Counted from the first letter of the stretch, positions 44,297 through 54,907 are shown. The stretch: DNA of 64,000 nt from CAZGMJ01 sp964526785 (GCA_964526785.1 CAZGMJ010000010.1:1-64000), one strand, 5' to 3'. A program made the numbers and translations. Notes: generated from the sequence alone by a model not told the origin.

Positions 44297-44430
44297 GTAT
44301 GCAGACATTTGCGCCGGCCAGATACCGTTTCAGTAAGAGTAGACAGTTTGATTGAGCGTTACTTAGAAAAACCGGAGCGAGAACGGTCGGCGCCGCATGG
44401 ACCAGTGCGGTACGGACTAAGGGAGGATGC

Positions 44431-47400
44431 ATGTCAGCCAGGCTGAATCGGTGGGATTATCTGATTGTCACGGCGTCGAATACGGCTCAGGCGGCGGCGT
44501 ATGAAGCACGGCTGGATTTGCGATTGCGGCTGGGTTTGCTCGGTGACGTTGGATCGGTGATAGTAGTGCCCGACCCGGAAGGCCGACGAATCGGCAGCGG
44601 GGGCAGCACGCTGCTGTGTCTGATGGAAGTGCTGTCTCGCGAGCTTGGGGGTGATTTTGCCGGGTCCGACGGTGAAACGTGGCTGTCTGGACTTAAGGAT
44701 TTGCGTATCCTCATTCTGCACGCCGGCGGCGATTCCCGGCGGCTGCCTGCATACGGCCCGTGCGGCAAGATATTTGTACCGGTTCCGGGCGAGTGCGACA
44801 GGGTTTTGCCCCTGACGCTGTTTGACCGCCAGTTGGAGACGTATTTGTCGCTTCCGGACTCGCCGGATGGGGCCGGACGGGTTGTTATTACTTCGGGCGA
44901 CGTCCTTCTGCGTTTCGATCCGGCCGACGTCCGCTTTGCGGCTAATGGCGTTACCGGGCTTGCATGCTACAGTCCGCCCGAACAGGCCGCCAGGCACGGG
45001 GTATTCTGCCGGGGACATGACGATGCAGTGCGACTATATCTTCAGAAGCCGTCAATCCAGGAACAAAATGACAAGGGCGCTCTGGATGCCTACGACCAGG
45101 CCTGTCTGGATATCGGCGTGATGAGTTTCGATGTCGCCACGGCGGTGCGAATGCTGACGACATTCGGAGCGTGTGCAGAGACGGATGGCGGATGCGCCCT
45201 CAAAGGGCCGATGGGAGAAGGCGTGATGGAATGGGGACTTGATTTCTATCGCGAGATATGCTGTGCGATGGGAGTCGAGTCCAGTCCGGAGCATCATTGC
45301 CGGTCGGCCCAGGAAAGCGGCTCGAAATGGGATGCCCAGTCGCTTGGCGGGCTCTACGAGGCATTCGAGTCTGTTCCGTTCCATGTGAGACTGCTTAAGC
45401 ACTGCGACTTCATGGACTTCGGAACCAGCGGGGCACTTATCGCCAACGGTACCCGACTCCTACAGGAGGACCGGGGTGCTATGTTGCTTCAACGGTTCGT
45501 GGATATTAACAACGAAGTGGCGGCCGATGGTGTGGTTGCCGGCGCGGCATCCTGGATCGAAGGCTGCCGAATCGGCGCTGCAGTGACACTGGGCGGGCAG
45601 AATGTTGTCGTCGGCATCGATGTAGACGAGCCGCTCGCAGTTGAACCGAGGGGCTGTTTGGACGTGATCGAGGGGGGGGACAAAGAGGGTGCAAAGGTAT
45701 GGTTTGTACGATGTTACGGCGTGGACGATACGTTCAAGGCGCCGATCGACGAAGGGGCGATCTTCTGCAATATGGAACTTTCGACCTGGCTCAAAGCCGT
45801 TGGGGCGAAGGCGGTGGATATCTGGGATGAGGAAACACCGCCGGGCGAACGGACGCTGTGGAACGCCAGGCTCTTTCCTGCTGTGAAGGAGCATCAGGAG
45901 TATCGCCAGTGGTTGTGGATGCACACGCCGGGCAAGGCGAAGAAGAAGGACTGTCAGGCCTGGCGCAAAGCGGAGCGGTACAGCCTCGAAGAGATTCTGG
46001 CGGCCGCCGATCAGGAGGCTTTTCACCGACGTCGCAGGCAAATCCGCACCGCTCTGGTACGCGGTTCGTTGCGCAGCATATTCCGACCGGACAGCGAATT
46101 CTCGAGTTCGGAACTGGCGTATATGTTGAGCGAGGCGGCTGAACCCGTCCAATGCGTGGCTGACGTACTTCGCGAAGCGCTCTGGCACGCGCAGAGTACT
46201 GCCGATCAGACCTACTGTTTTGTGTTCCCCCGCATCATGCATACGCTGGGTTCTGCTGTCGAGCAGTTGTTCGAAGGTTCGCACGCCAAGCTTTCGAAGG
46301 CCTTGCCCGGTCTGAAAGAAGTGCTTGCTGAACAGGATGTGCATGCCCTTAAATCGCTTGGCGTAATCGGTGATGAAGATGTTCCGGTTGTGCAGTGGGT
46401 CCGCTCTTTGCAGCGGTGCGCTTTTGAGCAACTGGAGCGGACAATTATTGGCAGCGGCTCGCACGACAAGGCGCAGGCGGCTCAAAGTGCATTGCGTAGT
46501 GATGAAATCGTCTGGGCGCGAATCCCGGCCCGTCTGGATCTTGGTGGCGGCTGGACCGATACGCCGCCATATTCTCTCGAACGCGGGGGGTGTGTCGTCA
46601 ACGCCGGGGTGAATCTCAACGGCCAACCGCCGATTCAGGCGTACCTGCGGGTAATTGACGAGCCGGTAATCAGGCTCGCCTCCATTGATCTCGGCGTTCG
46701 AATCGAAATAACCGATTTCGATGAATTGCTGAACTATCGTAATGCAACAGGTAGCTTCGCGCTGGCCGAGGCCGCTTTGGTCCTCTCCGGCATAGCTCCG
46801 AGTTCGCCCGGGGACAGTCTGCAGGCGACACTGCGGCAGTTTGGCGGAGGGATCGAACTGACCACGCTGGCTGCCATACCCAAGGGCAGCGGTCTCGGTA
46901 CTTCCAGCATTATGGGGGCCGTTATCGTCGCTGCAGTTCAACGGGCGATGGGACGCCAAATTTTCCACCGCGACCTGTTTCACAGCGTTCTTCGTCTCGA
47001 ACAGGCCCTGACGACGGGCGGGGGATGGCAGGATCAGATCGGTGGGGTTGTCGATGATGTGAAGATGATTGCAACTGAGCCCGGTATGGTCCCGGATGCA
47101 CGGATCCATTACGTGCCCGCCGACGTGCTTGATCCCTGCGCCAACGGGGGTCTCAGCCTGTTGTATTACACGGGCGTTACCAGGCTGGCCAAGGATATCC
47201 TCCAGCAGGTTGTAGGCCGGTATCTCGATCGGGACCGCGGGAACTTGTGGACGCTGGCGAAGATAAGATCGTCGGTCGATCAGGTTGCCGAGGCGCTGAC
47301 ATGCAAGGACCTCGTGCGATTCGGGCGATTGATAGATCGCGCCTGGCAACTCAACAAGCAGTTGGACCCGAATTCCACCAACGCGCAGATCGACGCTTTG

Positions 47401-47598
47401 CTTGAGTGCGTCGCGCCGCACATACACGGCGCCAAATTGCTCGGTGCCGGGGGCGGCGGGTTCATGCTTATGATCTGTCGGTCCGCGCAGGACGCCGCGG
47501 CTGTTCGGGAGATGCTGGAAAGCGATCCGCCCAACGACCGCGCACGGTTCTTCGATTTTGACATCAGTAAGAAGGGACTGGTGGTAACGGTCTGCTGA
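44431..47598 (+). CDS. fkp: Bifunctional L-fucokinase / GDP-L-fucose pyrophosphorylase
   Basis: 1055 residues, slightly longer than Bacteroides Fkp. The N-terminal pyrophosphorylase has IGSGGSTLLCLMEVLSREL and LILHAGGDSRRLPAYGPCGK (from about 95). Beta-helix-like repeats lie in the middle. The C-terminal GHMP kinase has WARIPARLDLGGGWTDTPPY at 695, phosphate loop KGSGLGTSS at 818, TTGGGWQDQIGG and GAGGGGFML near 1007. It turns free L-fucose plus ATP and GTP into GDP-L-fucose, the salvage route. GGGAGG precedes the ATG. No GDP-mannose-to-fucose pathway (gmd/fcl) is seen here, so fucose would come from outside. Confidence 0.93.
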   Translation: MSARLNRWDYLIVTASNTAQAAAYEARLDLRLRLGLLGDVGSVIVVPDPEGRRIGSGGSTLLCLMEVLSRELGGDFAGSDGETWLSGLKDLRILILHAGGDSRRLPAYGPCGKIFVPVPGECDRVLPLTLFDRQLETYLSLPDSPDGAGRVVITSGDVLLRFDPADVRFAANGVTGLACYSPPEQAARHGVFCRGHDDAVRLYLQKPSIQEQNDKGALDAYDQACLDIGVMSFDVATAVRMLTTFGACAETDGGCALKGPMGEGVMEWGLDFYREICCAMGVESSPEHHCRSAQESGSKWDAQSLGGLYEAFESVPFHVRLLKHCDFMDFGTSGALIANGTRLLQEDRGAMLLQRFVDINNEVAADGVVAGAASWIEGCRIGAAVTLGGQNVVVGIDVDEPLAVEPRGCLDVIEGGDKEGAKVWFVRCYGVDDTFKAPIDEGAIFCNMELSTWLKAVGAKAVDIWDEETPPGERTLWNARLFPAVKEHQEYRQWLWMHTPGKAKKKDCQAWRKAERYSLEEILAAADQEAFHRRRRQIRTALVRGSLRSIFRPDSEFSSSELAYMLSEAAEPVQCVADVLREALWHAQSTADQTYCFVFPRIMHTLGSAVEQLFEGSHAKLSKALPGLKEVLAEQDVHALKSLGVIGDEDVPVVQWVRSLQRCAFEQLERTIIGSGSHDKAQAAQSALRSDEIVWARIPARLDLGGGWTDTPPYSLERGGCVVNAGVNLNGQPPIQAYLRVIDEPVIRLASIDLGVRIEITDFDELLNYRNATGSFALAEAALVLSGIAPSSPGDSLQATLRQFGGGIELTTLAAIPKGSGLGTSSIMGAVIVAAVQRAMGRQIFHRDLFHSVLRLEQALTTGGGWQDQIGGVVDDVKMIATEPGMVPDARIHYVPADVLDPCANGGLSLLYYTGVTRLAKDILQQVVGRYLDRDRGNLWTLAKIRSSVDQVAEALTCKDLVRFGRLIDRAWQLNKQLDPNSTNAQIDALLECVAPHIHGAKLLGAGGGGFMLMICRSAQDAAAVREMLESDPPNDRARFFDFDISKKGLVVTVC

Positions 47599-47801
47599 GG
47601 GACGAAGGCCGGGCACATGATGAATCTGTCGGCAGCAGTGCATTGTTTCTGATTACTGATTCCAAGCACTCTATATCTTTTCGCATTGATAGATAACAGC
47701 ATCTGGAGTTGCCAAATGAGGGGCATGATTGCCGTAGACGCGGCGCTTCCGGATGTGAGACTGAAAGTCTTCTCTGATAATTCTGATTGGTAGGATACCC
47801 C

Positions 47802-49382
47802 TTGTCAAATGACGATGCGCCATTAGCCGAGCCGATAACCACCTCAAAGCGGCTAATCCACAATACGACCTTCAACGTAGTCACGTTATTTGTCAATGCG
47901 GTTGTTGGTTTTCTTCTCATTGGCTTTTTCCTGGACAAGTTGGGCGAAGCTGCTTACGGAGTATGGGTATTACTTGGTGGGTCTATCTTTCGTTATGGCG
48001 GGATGCTCAATATGGGCCTCAATAGTGCCATCAACAGGTATGTTCCCATATACCTGGTTCAGAATGATCTCGATGGTATACGCCGAGTAGTAAGCAGTTC
48101 TCTCCTATTCTTCTTATTCGCATCCACAGTGCTATTTTTTTCTTGTATCGTCGTCTATTTGAACTTGGAATCCTGGTTTCAGATCCGACCGGACTTGATT
48201 CCGGGTGCCAAAGCAGTTGTGCTCAGTGTCGGTCTCACTTTTGCGATTTCTCTGCCTTTGCAGATATATACAGCCGTGCTCAGTGGTGTGCAGCGTTATG
48301 ATGTAATGAATCTCGCTCTCATGTTCGCGTTGGTGGTGCGAACGTCACTGCTAGTTATTCTGTTGATCCAAGGCCACGGGCTGCTCACGATGGGTGTTGT
48401 CTTTGGATGTAGCGAAATTGCCGCTCGCGGAGTGCAACTTCTTGCGGTACGTCGATTTCTTCCTGCGGCTAAGTTCTCGGCATCAGCAGTGAACTTGTCC
48501 CTGCTTCGGGATATGCTGGCCTATGGCATCAACACGTTTATGTATGGGATGGGAGCCATGCTGATTTGCTCTGCAAGCAATATTGTGATCGGGGTCTTCA
48601 TCGGTGAAGCAGAGGTCAGCCGTTTTGCTGTTGCCGCCGCCGCGGTGTTACTGCTTTCGCAATTACTGACGGCATTCACTCGGGCCATAAAACCAGCCGT
48701 AAGCGATCTGGACGCCAGAAACGACAGAGACCGCATAAAGGAATTGGCATTTTTGAGTCAGAAGTACAGTCTGCTGGTTATCATACCCTCGGTTTGTTTC
48801 TTTGTAATGATGGGCGACGAGTTCCTGTCCGTGTGGGTCGGAGCGAGGTTTGCTGAGGAAAATGCGATCGAGCAGATGGCCAGAATCATGGCCATTCTCG
48901 CCCTGGGACACTTCTTTAGATTAGCCCAGCACAGCAACTTTCTCGTACTGGTCGGTCGTGGAGAGCACCGGATTTTCGGAATACTCACGGCTGCGACGGC
49001 CGCTGTGTGCGTGATAGCCTCCGTCGTTTCCGTGTATGTCTTCGACGGTGGTTTGATCGCGATTGCCTGGGCCAATTTCGTACCGATGGCTGTAATTTCG
49101 GGCGGTTCTTTGTCTGCGTACTTCAACTGGAAACTGGCAATACCTTGGCGCGATTGCATTGTCCGCGCTTGGCTTCCGGCCATTTTTGGATGCCTGCCCG
49201 GTCTGGCCTTAATGAGCGTTTGGAATTTCTTCGCGCCGCCACAATCTTGGTGGGATATTCTTCAGGTGATATTTGTGGTGGGTGGATTGACCGTTTGCGG
49301 TGCTTGGTTTTTCAGTCTACAGGATATTGAGAAACGTCGATTCCTTCATGTTCTTAAACCGATCACCGGACGTCGGCAATAA
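47802..49382 (+). CDS. Polysaccharide flippase (Wzx/MATE-like)
   Basis: 526 residues with a TTG start at 47802 preceded by AGGA at 7 bases; no ATG occurs in frame until well inside the first spans. About 12-14 hydrophobic segments, starting VVTLFVNAVVGFLLIGFFLD, with LGEAAYGVWVLLGGSIFRYGG and LNSAINRYVP typical of the oligosaccharide flippase family. It should flip lipid-linked repeat units across the inner membrane. The sequence is visibly more AT-rich than fkp before it. Confidence 0.9.
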   Translation: MSNDDAPLAEPITTSKRLIHNTTFNVVTLFVNAVVGFLLIGFFLDKLGEAAYGVWVLLGGSIFRYGGMLNMGLNSAINRYVPIYLVQNDLDGIRRVVSSSLLFFLFASTVLFFSCIVVYLNLESWFQIRPDLIPGAKAVVLSVGLTFAISLPLQIYTAVLSGVQRYDVMNLALMFALVVRTSLLVILLIQGHGLLTMGVVFGCSEIAARGVQLLAVRRFLPAAKFSASAVNLSLLRDMLAYGINTFMYGMGAMLICSASNIVIGVFIGEAEVSRFAVAAAAVLLLSQLLTAFTRAIKPAVSDLDARNDRDRIKELAFLSQKYSLLVIIPSVCFFVMMGDEFLSVWVGARFAEENAIEQMARIMAILALGHFFRLAQHSNFLVLVGRGEHRIFGILTAATAAVCVIASVVSVYVFDGGLIAIAWANFVPMAVISGGSLSAYFNWKLAIPWRDCIVRAWLPAIFGCLPGLALMSVWNFFAPPQSWWDILQVIFVVGGLTVCGAWFFSLQDIEKRRFLHVLKPITGRRQ

Positions 49383-49456
49383 CTGATTCCGCATGTCAAC
49401 GAAGCTTGACGCTTACTCTACCGGCACCCTACATATCTTTGTTGGCAAGGCCATAG

Positions 49457-50758
49457 ATGACACGAGAACCTTTGCATATTCTGATAGCTGATTACGTGCC
49501 ACTTGCGAACAAAGGCGAAGAGGCGATCGTCAGAGGCATAGCCGACATGCTCGGCGGTGACAGGCCTGTGCGGATAGGTGTGTTTGACAATGTGCAGCAA
49601 GTCAAGGACGTAGATGGCATAACCATCTTTCCTATCAAGTGGATCTTCCGTCAGGCAGGCAAGGCAGCATCTGGGCCGAAGCATTCACTTCATTCAGCAT
49701 TGATCTGCGTGCAAATGCGCCTCGGGCAATACTCGACGCTGCGCAATCTTCTGTCTGCACGTACTCCTGAGCAGAAACCTCTCCAGGACTTCTGGGACAA
49801 GACCGAGTATGTGTTGGTTGGCCACGACGGCGCTTTCTGTGTAGAGTCCTGCGGAGTGATTCACTTGGCCAGGAAGGCCGGCAAGAGTAGCGGCATTCTG
49901 GGGATGAGCGGAGGAATCGGTGGAGTGGGGCGTATCTACAAGGGGTGGTTGTACAGACGCGCCTTGAATGAAAGCGACTTCTGCGTATTCCGCGAGGAAA
50001 CTTCGCAACGATCGATGCAGCAGGTAGCGGACGCTCCGGACAAGCTGATACTCGCCCCTGATCCTGCATTTGCAATGCGCCCCGCAGCAGCGGACATGGC
50101 TCGGGAGATCCTCGAATCATATGAGTCCTACAGCAAAGCGAAGTCTTCAGGGACGCCTGTAGTGGCGGCGACAGTCCTCGAAAAAGGGAGGGTATTCAAC
50201 GACTTCATGCCGGGCTCTCAGCCTGATGCGAAACGTGTTGCCCACGCAGAATATCTTGCGCATATCTTCGACACGCTGATACGGCAACACGGTGTGTTTT
50301 TGGTCTTTCTCCCCCATTCCATTGAGGGAGACGGTAGCGATGTGATCGCAGCTAATCACGTTGTCGATAGAATGCGGAGTTCCGCCCAAAACTACGTCAT
50401 CATAGATAAAGACCTCTCACCTAGAGTGCTCAAGAGCATCATCGGGGAATGTGATTTTCTTGTGGCACAGCGCACGCATTCCGTGATTGGGGCAATTTCT
50501 GTGGGAACGCCCTTTGCGGCGCTTACAAATCGCAAGGATACGCGCACACACGGTATTGTCGGTAAGATGTGCGACTGTTCACGTAGCATAGTGAATATGG
50601 AAGACAATGACGCTATCGAGGCGAGTCGCCGAGTAATGTCGTGTTTTGCCGACAGAGAGCGGAAGAGAGAACACCTGAATACCGTGTCTGGCAGTTTGTC
50701 TGCACAACTTAAGGTGGTAACCGAGACAATTACATCCATAACGGGCCAGGAAGGATAA
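49457..50758 (+). CDS. Polysaccharide pyruvyl transferase family protein
   Basis: 433 residues, AAGG before the ATG. The family N-terminus LHILIADYVPLANKGEEAIV and the C-terminal signature DFLVAQRTHSVIGAISVGTPF (His of RxHS) are present, as in WcaK/CsaB-like proteins. It would transfer a pyruvate ketal from phosphoenolpyruvate to a sugar, adding negative charge. Its stop is followed directly by the FrhB-like ORF, and the two are probably co-translated. Confidence 0.85.
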   Translation: MTREPLHILIADYVPLANKGEEAIVRGIADMLGGDRPVRIGVFDNVQQVKDVDGITIFPIKWIFRQAGKAASGPKHSLHSALICVQMRLGQYSTLRNLLSARTPEQKPLQDFWDKTEYVLVGHDGAFCVESCGVIHLARKAGKSSGILGMSGGIGGVGRIYKGWLYRRALNESDFCVFREETSQRSMQQVADAPDKLILAPDPAFAMRPAAADMAREILESYESYSKAKSSGTPVVAATVLEKGRVFNDFMPGSQPDAKRVAHAEYLAHIFDTLIRQHGVFLVFLPHSIEGDGSDVIAANHVVDRMRSSAQNYVIIDKDLSPRVLKSIIGECDFLVAQRTHSVIGAISVGTPFAALTNRKDTRTHGIVGKMCDCSRSIVNMEDNDAIEASRRVMSCFADRERKREHLNTVSGSLSAQLKVVTETITSITGQEG

Positions 50759-52015
50759 ATGCGACGGCTGACTTCTATCTGGGATGTTGTTCAACGCAAG
50801 CTCTGCATTTCTTGTGGTGCGTGTGTCAGCGCAGCGCGCCTTGGCGCGATGGCTATGGTCCTCGATGAGAAACAGGGAATCTTCCTTCCAAGGATTCTGG
50901 ATGCAAACTGCGTTATCGGTTCGGGTTCTGAGTTCCATGTGTGTCCAGGTAAGGGGCTGCCGATCAAAGAACTGGCGGCAAGGTTGTACCCTCGGGCAAA
51001 ACATGACAGCATTGAACTTGGACGTTATGCTTATACTGTGGCTGCTTTCGCGTCCGATGGTAGGATCAGACGCTGTGCTGCTTCGGGTGGTGTCATGACA
51101 GCCATTGCCAATTACTTGATTGAACAGGGGTATGTAAGAGGAGTAACTGCTTCGCGGTTCATTTATACTCCGGCGGGGCCCAGAACAGAGGCATTTGTTG
51201 CTACTTCAATCGACGATCTGATTGAGGCGCAGGGCTCCAAGTATTGCCCGACGACCACGAACACCCTGATACGAGAATGCGCTCAAGCCGGTGGCGCGTA
51301 TCTCTTCAGTGGAACACCATGTCAAGTCGCGGCATTACGTTTGGCGGCAAGCGAAGATCCTCAATTGAATGAGGTTTTTCCGTACACGATGGCCAATTTT
51401 TGCGGTGGTTACCGAGACTTTCATCACGTGGATGATCTGATTCGCTTCGACCGTGTGGATCCCGGGCAAGTCGTGTATTTCAGATTTCGAGGCGGCGGGC
51501 AGCCGGGCTCCATGCTGTTCCGATCTGTCGAAGGGCAGGAAACCTCGATCCCTTACCCAGGTTACTTATCCCGATCAACAGTGCCCAAGCAGAAGCGATG
51601 CGTCTACTGTATCGACGCCACTGGCGAGTTGGCGGATTTTGCATGCGGCGACGCATGGATTGAAAGATTCCAGTCTCAGACAATGCCTTGGTCAATTGTC
51701 TTGGCACGGTCCGAAGAGGCTAAAGCTGTCATAGGGAAGATGTCTGATCAGAACCTAATTCGGACCGAGAAGGTCACGAGCCAGGAGATCATATCGTCGC
51801 AATTCAAGAACATTGAATCCAAAAAGTACCGCCAGGGAAAACGGAGAAGACTGTCGGCAGTATTGAATATTGCAATACCTGCGTGGGATGTGGAGTTCAA
51901 CCGGAACTACAGCAGTTACCGTCACGAATTGAGGATCTTGGTTGGCAAGACTCGCCTAGGTAGAGTTCTCCTTGCCGTCAAGTGCTGGCTTCGCTCATTA
52001 CTATGTCGCAACTAA
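50759..52015 (+). CDS. FrhB-like (F420 hydrogenase beta family) protein in the polysaccharide locus
   Basis: 418 residues. The Coenzyme F420 hydrogenase/dehydrogenase beta family pattern is visible: N-terminal CISCGACVSAA (cysteine cluster), GSKYCPTTTN, FSGTPCQVAAL, and a second cysteine pair in KRCVYCIDATGELADFACGDAW. It begins at the base after the pyruvyl-transferase stop, with GGAAGGA upstream. Members next to PssM/WcaK-type pyruvyl transferases are common in polysaccharide clusters and probably act on the same sugar, perhaps reductively. F420 itself is not implied. Confidence 0.85.
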   Translation: MRRLTSIWDVVQRKLCISCGACVSAARLGAMAMVLDEKQGIFLPRILDANCVIGSGSEFHVCPGKGLPIKELAARLYPRAKHDSIELGRYAYTVAAFASDGRIRRCAASGGVMTAIANYLIEQGYVRGVTASRFIYTPAGPRTEAFVATSIDDLIEAQGSKYCPTTTNTLIRECAQAGGAYLFSGTPCQVAALRLAASEDPQLNEVFPYTMANFCGGYRDFHHVDDLIRFDRVDPGQVVYFRFRGGGQPGSMLFRSVEGQETSIPYPGYLSRSTVPKQKRCVYCIDATGELADFACGDAWIERFQSQTMPWSIVLARSEEAKAVIGKMSDQNLIRTEKVTSQEIISSQFKNIESKKYRQGKRRRLSAVLNIAIPAWDVEFNRNYSSYRHELRILVGKTRLGRVLLAVKCWLRSLLCRN

Positions 52016-52237
52016 GCATGCCAGTTGCACGGAAATGCGCCGGAAGGGGGCGGGTTGGACAAAAAAAACGTTTAACTCTCACATCGAATGGATTGAGTGG
52101 GTAGCCAAAGTTGTCGATTAGTAACGAGAATGCAGCCATTTGGGACTATGGCCCAGAGAATCAATGGCCTTGGAAGTCGCTTCTAGTGCCAGGTGGAGTC
52201 CCGATGCTTTGATCTCGTTGGAGGCATACAGCGTATC

Positions 52238-53689
52238 ATGTATACAGCATATGCAAACCAAATTAACGAAGAAGCCCTTTATTCCGGACGATCCAATCGA
52301 ACGTCCGATATTCGGTTTTCGCCGATTGTCGGAGGATTGCTGGTAACAATCTGGATGGCTATCTGTATGGCCGGTTTTGGGATTATGTTTCTTGCCCGGC
52401 AACCGGTGGTAGGTGCCGCAATCATCGCGGTTCCAACATTCATCGGAATGCTCATGAAACCTACATTTGCTCTATGCGTGATGATGCTTGTCCTACCGAC
52501 TGGTGCGGGTCTTGGGTACGCGGGAGTATTCAGTCTTGATCGCGGCATTGGTATTGCGCTGGCGGTCAGCTTTCTCATTAACGCGCTCATAACACGGCCG
52601 GGAATTCATATGCGAAACAGGGCATTATGGATAGTCGGGCTCTATACGCTTTGGATTGTGTTGGCTTCACTTGCTGGGCAGCATCTTTCTTTTGAACTGC
52701 GGCGCGCATTTACGCAGTTCCAGCTTCTGATACTCTTTTTCATTACATATTGGATACTGGAAACAAACGGCCCGAAGACATTGATTTGGACTCTGCGATC
52801 CTATGTGTTTGGCACGCTGGGTACCATAATTCTTGCGATTGCCACCGGTGCCGCAATAAGGGCTGTGCAAGAGACTGGTGAGGTTCGCTACGCTGCCACG
52901 CTTGGCCGTGCAATTGATGCGAACATGCTCGGGGCATTAGTGGCTTTGGCTTTCTTGGCGGCTGTATACTTGTTTGCACGCGATAAAAGCGCGATGTGGC
53001 GGATTGTCTATCTGGGAGCAATTCTGTTCTTGCCCTTGATGATGCTTAGAATTGGATCACGGGGAGCCATAGTTGGACTGGCGCTTACTATGTTGTCTCC
53101 TTTGGTGTTCGTTCGGCAGGTCCTTCGCAGACCTGCGCTCGCGGCGCTACTTATCGTCGCAATCGTTGTTGCGTCTTTGTCGGCAGGCCTTTTGGTCAAG
53201 AAGACTGGCCTGGAAGACCCGGTCGCACAGCGTCTTACTGATGTGGGATATGCGAAAGAAAGTTTTGACTCAAGAATGCGGCCTATTAGCAAGGCTGTTG
53301 AAACTGCGATCACGAGACCTATGGGAACGAGTTTCTATGGATGGTTCGAAGAGTCTGGACTCACAATCTATCCACACAGCGATTTCTTCTTAGTGCTTGG
53401 CGTCTATGGAATACCCGGTGCCATACTTTTTGCATTGCTCCTCGTCTTTACGGTGCTGATTGTGAGAAGGACCGCATTGGGACTGGAGAAGATCTACTCC
53501 AGGTCTACCTTCATATTCCTTTTGGCTATGGGGCTAACGATTGGACAAGTATATAAGAAGTACTTCTGGGTATTCCTGGCCGTGGTAATTGCGATTGAGC
53601 GGATAAGCTGGCTCTATGCCGAAATGGCTGACGAAAGGACTCATGAAGAAACTGCGGATATTGATTATCTCCCATATGTTTCCCAGTAA
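52238..53689 (+). CDS. O-antigen ligase/polymerase-like membrane protein
   Basis: 483 residues with about 11-12 hydrophobic spans. ATG 52238 is preferred over a GTG at 52193, although its GGAGG is 13 bases away. RIGSRGAIVGLALTMLSPL before a large loop, and MGTSFYGWFEESGLTIYPHSDFFLVLG after it, match the Wzy_C / WaaL family with its conserved Arg and His regions. It should polymerise repeat units, or attach the chain to a carrier, in the periplasm. It overlaps the next gene by 47 bases in another frame. Confidence 0.85.
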   Translation: MYTAYANQINEEALYSGRSNRTSDIRFSPIVGGLLVTIWMAICMAGFGIMFLARQPVVGAAIIAVPTFIGMLMKPTFALCVMMLVLPTGAGLGYAGVFSLDRGIGIALAVSFLINALITRPGIHMRNRALWIVGLYTLWIVLASLAGQHLSFELRRAFTQFQLLILFFITYWILETNGPKTLIWTLRSYVFGTLGTIILAIATGAAIRAVQETGEVRYAATLGRAIDANMLGALVALAFLAAVYLFARDKSAMWRIVYLGAILFLPLMMLRIGSRGAIVGLALTMLSPLVFVRQVLRRPALAALLIVAIVVASLSAGLLVKKTGLEDPVAQRLTDVGYAKESFDSRMRPISKAVETAITRPMGTSFYGWFEESGLTIYPHSDFFLVLGVYGIPGAILFALLLVFTVLIVRRTALGLEKIYSRSTFIFLLAMGLTIGQVYKKYFWVFLAVVIAIERISWLYAEMADERTHEETADIDYLPYVSQ

Positions 53690-54851
53690 GATGCTCAAGC
53701 GCCATGGCATCTTCATGTGCCGTGAGGCGCACTTTCTTGCTCAATTCGGAATCCAATGCGATTTTCTTGTCGCGCGACCTTGGGCGCCATGGCCTTTGTA
53801 CAATCTTCCGCGATGGAGCAGCTACAGTCCGCTCAATCCGTTGTGTGTGCCGCAAGACCTGCAAGTGCGCGAAGTTCGATACATCCGCCTTCCTGGCGGT
53901 TGGTTTCGACGGTTCGAGGGATGGGCAATAGGTGCGGCTGTGCGGCAATTGGCCAGAAGATGGCATCGACAGCATCCTTTTGATATTGTGCTAAGTTTTC
54001 CTTTGATTCCGGATGCAGAGGCATCCGTTGGGGTTGCCGAAGATCTGAACCTTCCGCTGGCTGTCCTGGCTATTGGCAGCGACGTCATGGTCTATCCGGC
54101 GGACATGCCTGTGTTGCACAAAAGGATACGTCGAATTCTCGATACGGCGAAACTTTCCATAGGCGTAAGCAAATCCATCTGCAAGCAACTGTCTCATATT
54201 GGCGGATACAGGTGTGAGCCTCTTTGTGTTTACCTCGGACGGGAAGAAGCAGTATTCTTGCCAGCGGGCGACAAGAGATCATTGCGCGAGGCACTGAATT
54301 GGAATGAGGATGACATTGTAGGCGTATACGTCGGGCTCATTAGTGAGAGCAAAGGGATGGCAGAGTTAGCTGTCGCCTCTGAACGCCTGCTCGCCAAGTA
54401 TCCGAGGTTTAGGTTAGTCTGTGTTGGCGATGGCCCCGCCATGCATCGTCTGATAGCGCTTCAGGACCAGACTGTACGAGAAGACGCCGTGGAGCTAGTT
54501 GGGCAGGTCGCACCTGAGGAAGTGCCTGCTTATCTTCAAGCGTCTGACTTCATGGTCTTTCCATCTCACAGTGAAGGCATGCCTCAGGCGGTTATCGAAG
54601 CAATGAATTGCGGACTGCCCGTGGTGGCCACTAAAGTCGGCGGAACGCCTGAGGCCGTGTTGGACGGAGAGACGGGATTACTGGTTGAAGCAAAGGATGT
54701 GACCCAACTACACAAAGCCATGGGGAGGATGATCTGCGATGGGAATTTTAGATTTCGGGCAGGCCGGAGGGGGTACGAATTCGCACGAAACAAGTTTGGG
54801 GCTGAAGGCAATGCACAGAAACTGGCTGAGGCTTTGTGGGACTTGAAGTAG
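53643..54851 (+). CDS. GT4 family glycosyltransferase
   Basis: 402 residues. ATG 53643 has AAAGGA upstream and overlaps the polymerase gene. N-terminal LRILIISHMFPSKMLKRHGIF is the acceptor domain; the C-terminal donor domain has GVYVGLISESKGMAELA, FPSHSEGMPQAVIEAMNCGLPVV and GGTPEAV, the GT4 signature with its E-x7-E motif. It is a retaining transferase adding one sugar to the growing repeat unit; donor not readable. Confidence 0.92.
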   Translation: MKKLRILIISHMFPSKMLKRHGIFMCREAHFLAQFGIQCDFLVARPWAPWPLYNLPRWSSYSPLNPLCVPQDLQVREVRYIRLPGGWFRRFEGWAIGAAVRQLARRWHRQHPFDIVLSFPLIPDAEASVGVAEDLNLPLAVLAIGSDVMVYPADMPVLHKRIRRILDTAKLSIGVSKSICKQLSHIGGYRCEPLCVYLGREEAVFLPAGDKRSLREALNWNEDDIVGVYVGLISESKGMAELAVASERLLAKYPRFRLVCVGDGPAMHRLIALQDQTVREDAVELVGQVAPEEVPAYLQASDFMVFPSHSEGMPQAVIEAMNCGLPVVATKVGGTPEAVLDGETGLLVEAKDVTQLHKAMGRMICDGNFRFRAGRRGYEFARNKFGAEGNAQKLAEALWDLK

Positions 54852-54907
54852 AAGACCGAGTGCATCGCTCTTGCGTTAAATGATATATAGGACGCTTCTG
54901 TTTGCCT

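Noticed and set aside
45460..47643. Open frame of 727 codons antisense to fkp
   Set aside because: Complete overlap with a recognised two-domain enzyme, no ribosome site, low-plausibility protein.
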